Shown: piece by piece, positions 41,685-48,063 of the stretch | Layout of the letters: every line of letters starts with the position of its first letter | How positions within the stretch are numbered: position 1 is the first letter of the stretch | NCBI GenBank assembly: GCA_003142475.1 | Contig: PLMK01000005.1 | Location: 38,364-86,426, forward strand | Direction: 5' to 3' | Length of the DNA: 48,063 nucleotides | Origin: Ignavibacteriota bacterium | Lineage (GTDB): Bacteria > Bacteroidota > Ignavibacteria > UBA10030 | The notes under the pieces: generated by a model | Database searches by the model: none | The model's input: the letters and a program-made list of their open reading frames with translations, nothing else | Told to the model about the DNA's origin: nothing | Position numbers and translations under genes: made by a program

Positions 41685-43754
41685 ATGAAAAAAATTAGTT
41701 TTATTCTTCTTACCGCACTGCTCGTTGTTGCACTGAGTGCAACAACATTAGCAGTGACCAAGACCAGTGCCAAAACTGGAAACTGGAACACGGCTAGTAC
41801 GTGGACACCGAGTGGTGTGCCAGCGGCAGGTGACCTAGTCATCATCGCAAACACTCACACTGTTACCGTTAATGCTGCGAAAACTTGCGCTAGCGTGACT
41901 ATTAATACAGGTGGAATTCTTACGATGACTACTTTCGGACTTACCATTGCTGGTCCTTGGGTTAACAACGGTACATTCAATGCCGGAACCGGAACTGTCA
42001 CTTTCAGCGGTACCGCAGCGGCTATTGCTGGTACTGGAACAGGGAACTTCTACACAATAACTTTACCAACTGGCATTAATACTTTAACAATAAATACTTC
42101 TGTAGTTTGCACAACTTTTACAATGCCTCAAAATACTACTAATGGAGATATAAATACTGTCAACATTACTGGATCAAACATATTGACTGTTTTAGGTGTG
42201 CTCTCAATTGATCGTATTTCAACTTTTAATGTTAATACTGGAACATTGAATGCTGCATCTATAAATATGACTGGAGGTAGCGGAGTTAATCAAGCAAATT
42301 TAATTATTACGACTGGAACAGTTACTGTTACCGGTAATATTGCATTTCTTGGTGGTATAACAACTATACAAAAAATTACTTTGGGTTCAGGCACATTAAA
42401 TGTTGGCGGAACATTTGACGCGGATGGTACATTAACAGTCGGAACAGGCACTGTTAATTTCACAGGTACTAATCAAACCATTCCACCTTATACGTACAAA
42501 AACCTTACAGTCTCAGGCAGTGGCACTGTTAACCTTTCAGGTATTACAGTAAATGGTGATATTGCGGTAATAGGGACGGCAACAGTTACATTACCGCCAA
42601 CGTGTAACGACCTCACTGTTAATAATTCTAATGGCATAACGTTGAACAGCGCAACAACCATTAGCGGAAACCTAATATTTACATTAGGCAATTTATATCT
42701 CGGCAACTACAACCTTACACTTAATGGTTCTGTGGTCGGTGCGGCAGCAAGTAAATGTATCGTTACAAATGGAACCGGAGTGGTTTCTCGCAGCATTACA
42801 GCAGGTAACTTTACATTCCCAATCGGTTCTGATGCAACACATTACAATCCGCTGAGAATTGCTAACAATAGTACTACTGCCAAAACGTACACTGCACGTA
42901 TCGTGACAGGAACAACCCCGATTGGCAGTGCAAAAACGACTAACACTTGCGGCCAAACATGGATAATAACAGGTACCTCGGCAGATACTGTAGCGTTCTC
43001 TTGGAACACTTCTGAAGCTGGTACTGCACTGCAAGCTGGTCTCGTCGGAGCAAGCGCGTGGCGTTCTGATAATGGTAATGATTGGATAGAACAGTTCAGT
43101 ATTACAGCTGTAGGCACTCCCAATGCAACTACAGTTACAGGCGTTACATCGTTTTCTTCTTGGATCGTTGGTACGGGTGGTAGCTTGCCGGTTGAAATGA
43201 CTTCTTTTGCAGCGGCTGCTCAGAATATGAATGCACAGCTGAAGTGGAACACAGCTACAGAAGTCAACAACTATGGTTTTGAAATCGAACGCAGAGCCAT
43301 TGCAAGCAATGCATGGGAAAAGGTTGGTTTTGTGTTAGGTTCTGGAACCAGTAATACTGCACACAATTATACTTATGCAGATAATAATCTATCAGCAGGG
43401 AAATATGCCTATCGTCTCAAACAGATTGATAATGACGGTGCATTTAAGTACTCCGTCAGCACCGAAGTTGAGATCATTGGCGTAGCAAAAGAGTTGAAAC
43501 TTTTTGGCAATTATCCGAATCCGTTTAATCCGTCAACGAAGGTGCAGTTTGCAGTTCCTGAGAATGGCAATGTAAGTCTGCGCGTGTATAACATCATCGG
43601 TCAGGAAGTAGCAACATTGTTTGATGGTGCAGCTGAAGCAGGTAATATCTATACTGCGAATTTTGATGGATCGCATATGGCAAGCGGCTTGTATTTCAGT
43701 GTGTTGGAATTTGGCAATCAACGCATAACACATAAAATGATGATGACGAAGTAA
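41685..43754 (+). CDS. T9SS-secreted repeat-rich surface protein (copy 1)
   Basis: 689 residues from the ATG at 41685 (GGAG six bases upstream; a frame from 41673 is slightly longer). Signal peptide MKKISFILLTALLVVALSATTLA, then a long Thr/Asn/Gly-rich beta-helix-like region (TGTVTVTGNIAFLGGITTIQKITLGSGTLNVGG...) beginning with the motif GNWNTASTWTPSGVPAAGDLVII. About residues 500-600 form a fibronectin-like module (LPVEMTSFAAAAQ...YAYRLKQIDNDGAFKYS), then the T9SS type A sorting domain (NYPNPFNPSTKVQF ... MASGLYFSVLEF). The last ~190 residues match copy 2 at about 87%. Probable adhesin or surface-layer component; no enzyme motif seen. Confidence 0.85.
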   Translation: MKKISFILLTALLVVALSATTLAVTKTSAKTGNWNTASTWTPSGVPAAGDLVIIANTHTVTVNAAKTCASVTINTGGILTMTTFGLTIAGPWVNNGTFNAGTGTVTFSGTAAAIAGTGTGNFYTITLPTGINTLTINTSVVCTTFTMPQNTTNGDINTVNITGSNILTVLGVLSIDRISTFNVNTGTLNAASINMTGGSGVNQANLIITTGTVTVTGNIAFLGGITTIQKITLGSGTLNVGGTFDADGTLTVGTGTVNFTGTNQTIPPYTYKNLTVSGSGTVNLSGITVNGDIAVIGTATVTLPPTCNDLTVNNSNGITLNSATTISGNLIFTLGNLYLGNYNLTLNGSVVGAAASKCIVTNGTGVVSRSITAGNFTFPIGSDATHYNPLRIANNSTTAKTYTARIVTGTTPIGSAKTTNTCGQTWIITGTSADTVAFSWNTSEAGTALQAGLVGASAWRSDNGNDWIEQFSITAVGTPNATTVTGVTSFSSWIVGTGGSLPVEMTSFAAAAQNMNAQLKWNTATEVNNYGFEIERRAIASNAWEKVGFVLGSGTSNTAHNYTYADNNLSAGKYAYRLKQIDNDGAFKYSVSTEVEIIGVAKELKLFGNYPNPFNPSTKVQFAVPENGNVSLRVYNIIGQEVATLFDGAAEAGNIYTANFDGSHMASGLYFSVLEFGNQRITHKMMMTK

Positions 43755-43763
43755 TCCCAATAC

Positions 43764-43800
43764 AAATCTTTATCAAGATTGTATATTCTTGATAAGATTT
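43764..43800 (+). repeat. Imperfect hairpin after copy-1 surface gene
   Basis: Arms AAATCTT-T-ATCAAGA (43764-43778) and TCTTGATAAGATTT (43787-43800), 14 bp with one bulged T. Not followed by a T-run; it precedes the true terminator and may protect the 3' end. The same text begins again after the copy-2 stop at the window end. Confidence 0.5.
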
Positions 43801-43815
43801 AGGTAAACAGTTTGG

Positions 43816-43845
43816 AAAGGCTCAGAGAGATCTGAGCCTTTTTTA
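43816..43845 (+). terminator. Rho-independent terminator after copy-1 surface gene
   Basis: AAAGGCTCAGA (43816-43826), loop GAGA, TCTGAGCCTTT (43831-43841), continuing in T's. An 11-bp perfect stem with a U-tract, about 60 bases after the stop codon of the T9SS protein. Confidence 0.9.
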
Positions 43846-43987
43846 TTTCCGCACTCATTACGAAGTAATTAATTGCGACCTCCCAATCTTCGACATCCCC
43901 TCTTTTTGATATGAAGAAAATCGGATTCTTTCGGAAACCTGTCAAGTATAAAGTGACATTTTTTCGATAAGAGTCACCTCACAATCA

Positions 43988-44021
43988 TTAGAGCTTTCTA
44001 ATAACTATTAGAGGTTTCTAA
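43988..44021. promoter_or_regulatory. Two tandem TTAGA-N4-TCTAA dyads, probable operator
   Basis: TTAGA-GCTT-TCTAA (43988-44001) and TTAGA-GGTT-TCTAA (44008-44021). The centres are 20 bases apart, about two helical turns, so a dimeric regulator could bind both on one face. They sit 52-85 bases before the ATG of the receiver gene. Confidence 0.55.
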
Positions 44022-44072
44022 ATAGCAAAAGTCCTCTGATCTTAATACCCTACTACAGGGGAAAAAGGAATT

Positions 44073-44795
44073 ATGGCACCTCCTAATTTAAAAGTACTTG
44101 TAGCTGATGATGATGAACTCTTTCGTACTTTCATTGAACATAAACTTTTAAGTTATGCATACGACGTAGTATTATGTACGAATGGACAAGAGGCAATCGA
44201 TCTGTTAATGCAAGAAACGTTCGATGTTATTCTTCTTGATTACAAAATGCCGGAACGATCCGGCTTGAACGTATTGCAATGGATGCATGAGCAAAAGAAT
44301 AACACTCCGGTCATAGTATTAACCGGTGAAGGTTCTGAGCATATTGCCGTTGAAGCGATGAAATTGGGAGCTTATGCGTACCTACAAAAAGGAACAGCAG
44401 ATATGGAACGAATTGATGGAGAAATTCAAGCTGCAAATGGTCAACACATGCTGAATGAGGAAAAAGCTGCTGCATCCACAAATCAAACTTCCGCAACTGA
44501 AGAACAGCACCTAACAGAGATGGTCGATTCCGTGGCAAGTGTTGTTCTGAATTCTCTCGCAACAATGCGGATGAAGATGGATGAAAGTGAACAAGAGTTG
44601 ACGCAGTTTACCACAGGCACCCAGCAGGAAAATATAAAAAGCATCTGGAGTGAACTGAAGAATGATCAAGAACTGGTGACGTCTGCTGTGATGACTCTGC
44701 TCAGTATTGCAAAAGTTGTTGAGGGAGAAAAGAAGATGTCGTTCACTGCAGCACAAGTTGAAGAATTTAAGAAAAAGTTTTCTGAAAAAATATAA
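44073..44795 (+). CDS. Receiver-domain protein with novel helical C-terminal domain
   Basis: 240 residues. Receiver domain (1-112): acidic pocket A11-D12-D13-D14, phospho-acceptor D56 (ILLDYKMPERSG), T84, K106 (YLQKGTAD). A polar linker (about 113-150, NEEKAAASTNQTSATEEQ) leads to a helical domain (150-240) with MRMKMDESEQELTQFTTGTQQENIK and KMSFTAAQVEEFKKKFSEKI, probably coiled-coil forming; it is not a DNA-binding HTH, HD-GYP, GGDEF or CheB-like output that I recognise. It lies directly upstream of the large T9SS protein gene, as in the duplicated unit. May act through protein-protein contact. No kinase is adjacent. Confidence 0.88.
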   Translation: MAPPNLKVLVADDDELFRTFIEHKLLSYAYDVVLCTNGQEAIDLLMQETFDVILLDYKMPERSGLNVLQWMHEQKNNTPVIVLTGEGSEHIAVEAMKLGAYAYLQKGTADMERIDGEIQAANGQHMLNEEKAAASTNQTSATEEQHLTEMVDSVASVVLNSLATMRMKMDESEQELTQFTTGTQQENIKSIWSELKNDQELVTSAVMTLLSIAKVVEGEKKMSFTAAQVEEFKKKFSEKI

Positions 44796-44908
44796 ATGAC
44801 AAATATTAAAGAACAAAAAAACTTGTAATATCGAAATAGCAAATTAAAATAATATTAGACCGATGTGTTCAGTCTTATTTCTTTATCACGTTTTTCGAGG
44901 AGAGCTAT

Positions 44909-47900
44909 ATGAAAAAAATATTTCTGTTTTTATTAATCAGCATGCTTGTGCTGACTTTTACACAAGCATTTGCCGCAACTAAAACCTGGGCAGGCGGCGC
45001 TGGAACGGGTTTGAATTGGACAACACCTGCAAACTGGGGTGGTACAGCACCAGTTGCAGCGGATGATATTGTGTTTAATACAGCAGGAACGATAACATTT
45101 TCAACAATGCCAACAGGTACTATTGCATACAATTCTCTTACTATCTCTCAGGGTACAATAACACTGGCTGGAAGTTCAAGTTTGACGATGACACTCGGTG
45201 GTAATTCCGGAACTGATTTTACAGTTGCAAGTGGAGCTACGCTAGTAATAAATGCAAATGTGAACATTATTCTTGCCTCAAGTGAAACTGCAAGTATTGC
45301 CGGAACTCTTACAACAAGTGTAGGAACAACTACTATTAATGGTACAATTACTAATTCTGGAACAGTGACAGGAACTGCAACCACACTTATTTTTACAAGC
45401 GGTTCAACATACGAACATGCACGGGATGGTGGTGCCATCCCTACGGCAGGATGGAATGTAAATTCAACTTGCTTAGTGACTGGCATAAAAACTACTAAGT
45501 TAACTTCTGCTATTCCTTCAAACATTGGTAATCTTACATGGAACTGTACTGGTCAAAATTATGGTAGTGAGACTGCAATAACTGGTCCTCTTACAGTTAA
45601 TGGAAATCTGACAATTATGAGTACTGGTAGTGCGACTAATAAGTCTGCTCAATTTAGGGTCTCGACAGGCAATATAGCTGTAAATGGTAACTTTATTATG
45701 ACGAAAAGTCCGGGAAGTAATAGTACTTTAGTAGTGTCGGGGCAATCTTCAAAAAATCTTGTTGTGGGAGGCAATGTTGATTTAGCTAGTGGTGATAGTT
45801 TAATACTGAATCTTGATGGTTGGCCTGCCGATGGTTGGTTACACGTTGCAGGTAATTTAACAAATGCTGGTATCATCACGGTAAAAGGAACATCTACGGC
45901 TAGTGGTATTACATTCACCGGGACAGGTACACAAATATTTACTTCAAGTGGAACATTAGATGGTGTATTCAGCGACACTGTGAAAAGTGGTGCTACATTA
46001 ACTATTAACGGCGCTAGTGCTATTCCAATCTCAAAATTTACGGTAAATGGAACAACAACGAACAACAGTAGTGCGCTTACAGTATCTACAACGCTTGAAG
46101 GAACAAGCACGCTTACTAATACAGGAGTACTCAACATCGGTGGAACTTCCTCAATTACCACTCTTACAAATTCAGGAACAGTAGCTATAACCGGCTCGGG
46201 CGCAATTAGCACAACCCTTGCCAATTTTACTAACACCGGCACGCTTAATCTCAACGGATCAGGAACAATTGCTGGCATTACCAACAACGCTGCAGGTATA
46301 GTTAACCTTAGCAGTTCCGGTACAATAACCAGTTTTAATAACGCTACTTCAACAAGCACGCTTAACATTAGTGCAGCTACTGTACCAACAATTACCACAC
46401 TTACAGCAACCGCTGCCGGCAATATGGTCAATTATACTGGTGCTGCTCAAACAGTTAAGGTAACACCGTATAGTAATTTAACTCTTTCAGGTTCGGCTGC
46501 AAAGACAATAGGAGCTATTACTGTAAATGGCATCCTCTCAATGGAAGGAACTGCAACAGCTTCTGCAGCTCCAACCTACGGCGCAGCGGCAACACTGCAA
46601 TATAACACGGCGACTGCTCGCACTGCAGGTGTGGAATGGATAACCCCATTTGTAGCGACCGGTGGAGTTATCATTGCCAATACCGGAACAATCACCTTAA
46701 ATGCTGCAAAAGTTTTCAATGCTTCAATCCCACTTACAATCCAAAGTGGTGCAACGTTAGCCACTAACGGCTACGCTCTAACACTTGGCGGCAACTTTAC
46801 CTGCGCTGGCAATTTCAACGCAGGTGCGGGAACGTTCACATTGAATGGCTCCGGTTCCCAAACGGTTGGCGGAGCAACATACAATAATCTCACATTGAGC
46901 GGTGGCGGAGCGAAATCACTTGGTGGTGCAGCGACCGTGAATGGTGTACTTAACTTTGGCGCTGCGAATAATCTTTCTCTTGGTGCAAATACCTTAACAC
47001 TTGGTGGAACAGTAAGTGGTGCAGCAGCCGGACAGTGCATTGTGACTGATGGTGCGGGAGTGGTTTCTCGCAGCATTGCAACGACTGGGAATTTTTTATT
47101 CCCTATCGCTCCAATAGCCGGCAAATATAATCCGGTAAGCATCACGAACAATGATGTATCAGCACAAACATACACTGCCGCTGTGGAAGTTGGAGAGAAT
47201 CCGTCGACAATATATAATGCATACGGATGCAATAGAACATGGAGGCTTACAAAATCAGGTACTTCTGATGCTGATGTAGTCTTTACGTGGTATGATGCAG
47301 ACAAAAACGGTTCATGCGTTGGTTCGTTGTGCGATGTATACAGCAGCGAAGGAGGAGGAGCCTGGATAGAGAAGGGTGGTAGTGGTACAACTGGCACTGG
47401 CACACCCTATACGACAGCAGTTACAACCAATGTAATGTCCAATTGGACAGTTGCTAATAGCGGTGCGTTTCCCGTTGAAATGACCTCCTTTACAGCGGCT
47501 GCTCAGAAGATGAGTGCGCAGCTGAAGTGGAACACAGCTACAGAAGTCAATAACTATGGCTTTGAGATTGAGCGCAGAGCCATTGCAAGCAATGTATGGG
47601 CAAAGGTTGGATTCGTGTCAGGCAACGGAACCAGTAACATTGCACACAATTATACTTATGCAGATAATAATCTCTCAGCAGGAACGTATGCCTATCGTCT
47701 CAAACAGATCGATAATGACGGTGCATTTAAGTACTCCGCCAGCACCGAAGTCGCTATTGCCGGTGTGCCTACAGAGTTAAAACTCTTTGGTAATTATCCG
47801 AATCCATTTAACCCATCAACGAAGGTACAGTTCACAGTTCCTGAGAATGGCAATGTACGTCTGCGTGTGTATAACATCATCGGACAGGAAGTGGCGACCC

Positions 47901-48037
47901 TCTTTAATGGTGCAGCTGAAGCCGGGAATCTCTATACGGTAGATTTTGATGCGTCGCGTATGGCAAGTGGTTTATATTTCAGCGTGTTGGAATTTGGCAA
48001 TCAGCGCATAACGCACAAAATGATGATGACAAGATAA
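44909..48037 (+). CDS. Giant T9SS-secreted repeat-rich surface protein (copy 2)
   Basis: 1042 residues, complete. GGAG(AG) precedes the ATG. Signal peptide MKKIFLFLLISMLVLTFTQAFA, then KTWAGGAGTGLNWTTPANWGGTAPVAADDIVF, which is the same kind of opening as copy 1, and a very long Thr/Ser/Gly/Asn-rich region of short beta-helix repeats (TLTNTGVLNIGGTSSITTLTNSGTVAITGSGAIS, TLNLNGSGTIAGITNNAAGIVNLSSSGTITSF). The C-terminal ~190 residues repeat copy 1 at about 87%: FPVEMTSF module and T9SS sorting domain with NYPNPFNPSTKVQF. The central region is much longer than in copy 1, so the copies diverged by repeat expansion. Likely a secreted fibre or adhesin. Confidence 0.87.
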   Translation: MKKIFLFLLISMLVLTFTQAFAATKTWAGGAGTGLNWTTPANWGGTAPVAADDIVFNTAGTITFSTMPTGTIAYNSLTISQGTITLAGSSSLTMTLGGNSGTDFTVASGATLVINANVNIILASSETASIAGTLTTSVGTTTINGTITNSGTVTGTATTLIFTSGSTYEHARDGGAIPTAGWNVNSTCLVTGIKTTKLTSAIPSNIGNLTWNCTGQNYGSETAITGPLTVNGNLTIMSTGSATNKSAQFRVSTGNIAVNGNFIMTKSPGSNSTLVVSGQSSKNLVVGGNVDLASGDSLILNLDGWPADGWLHVAGNLTNAGIITVKGTSTASGITFTGTGTQIFTSSGTLDGVFSDTVKSGATLTINGASAIPISKFTVNGTTTNNSSALTVSTTLEGTSTLTNTGVLNIGGTSSITTLTNSGTVAITGSGAISTTLANFTNTGTLNLNGSGTIAGITNNAAGIVNLSSSGTITSFNNATSTSTLNISAATVPTITTLTATAAGNMVNYTGAAQTVKVTPYSNLTLSGSAAKTIGAITVNGILSMEGTATASAAPTYGAAATLQYNTATARTAGVEWITPFVATGGVIIANTGTITLNAAKVFNASIPLTIQSGATLATNGYALTLGGNFTCAGNFNAGAGTFTLNGSGSQTVGGATYNNLTLSGGGAKSLGGAATVNGVLNFGAANNLSLGANTLTLGGTVSGAAAGQCIVTDGAGVVSRSIATTGNFLFPIAPIAGKYNPVSITNNDVSAQTYTAAVEVGENPSTIYNAYGCNRTWRLTKSGTSDADVVFTWYDADKNGSCVGSLCDVYSSEGGGAWIEKGGSGTTGTGTPYTTAVTTNVMSNWTVANSGAFPVEMTSFTAAAQKMSAQLKWNTATEVNNYGFEIERRAIASNVWAKVGFVSGNGTSNIAHNYTYADNNLSAGTYAYRLKQIDNDGAFKYSASTEVAIAGVPTELKLFGNYPNPFNPSTKVQFTVPENGNVRLRVYNIIGQEVATLFNGAAEAGNLYTVDFDASRMASGLYFSVLEFGNQRITHKMMMTR

Positions 48038-48063
48038 TCTCGATACAAACCTTGTAACCTTGT

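Noticed and set aside
45649-46431. 260-codon minus-strand frame opposite the giant T9SS gene
   Set aside because: It is the reverse complement of Thr/Gly/Asn-rich repeats, giving an artificial Val/Pro/Ala-rich sequence. The plus-strand gene has signal peptide and sorting domain.

Overview
The window looks like chromosome from a moderately AT-rich member of the Bacteroidota/Chlorobi (FCB) lineage, most likely an Ignavibacteria- or Kryptonia-like organism. The reasons are four proteins ending in a type IX secretion (T9SS) type A sorting domain of the NYPNPFNPST kind, a PorV/PorQ-family outer-membrane protein, a TonB-dependent receptor, and KDO synthesis (KdsB), which implies a Gram-negative envelope. 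This assignment is an inference from protein style; no rRNA or marker tree is available here.

Layout. 1-4277 (+): end of a TonB-dependent receptor, a PorV-like protein and an NHL-repeat lipoprotein in one overlapping operon, closed by a hairpin shared with the convergent pyruvate dehydrogenase operon. 4378-7688 (-): pdhA-pdhB-E2. 7926-9653 (+): a small envelope redox set (Rieske protein, four-helix b561-like protein, YceI). 9729-10511 (-): exported dienelactone hydrolase. 10928-18540: an array of cassette-like units separated by attC-like sites, with no integrase in the window. Its cargo is a HEPN-like protein, a Ycf48-like lipoprotein, a Tat-exported enolase-superfamily enzyme, and two T9SS-secreted beta-propellers. 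18542-28367 (+): housekeeping and membrane genes (ZIP transporter, thioesterase, EamA exporter, TrmH, NamZ, PlsC, GatC, KdsB, PyrG). 29151-31331: recG. 31480-35508: a promoter- and terminator-bounded operon with two unusual D-Ala-D-Ala-ligase-like ATP-grasp enzymes, a GNAT acetyltransferase and lysine 2,3-aminomutase, followed by an M24 peptidase and a DUF1080 protein. 37834-40221: an OmpR-type response regulator and a PAS histidine kinase whose 5' end has no normal start. 40650-48037: a tandem duplication of a two-gene module (receiver protein plus very large T9SS surface protein). In the first copy the receiver domain is destroyed but the C-terminal domain survives.

The strongest candidates for undescribed biology are: (1) the integron-like array whose cassettes deliver secreted beta-propellers, including one gene whose GC-rich propeller is joined abruptly to an AT-rich host-type T9SS sorting domain; (2) the beta-lysine/ATP-grasp/GNAT operon, which predicts a beta-lysine-containing conjugate; (3) the duplicated receiver/surface-protein module with tandem dyad operators. 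All functional statements are read from sequence motifs; no database search was possible.
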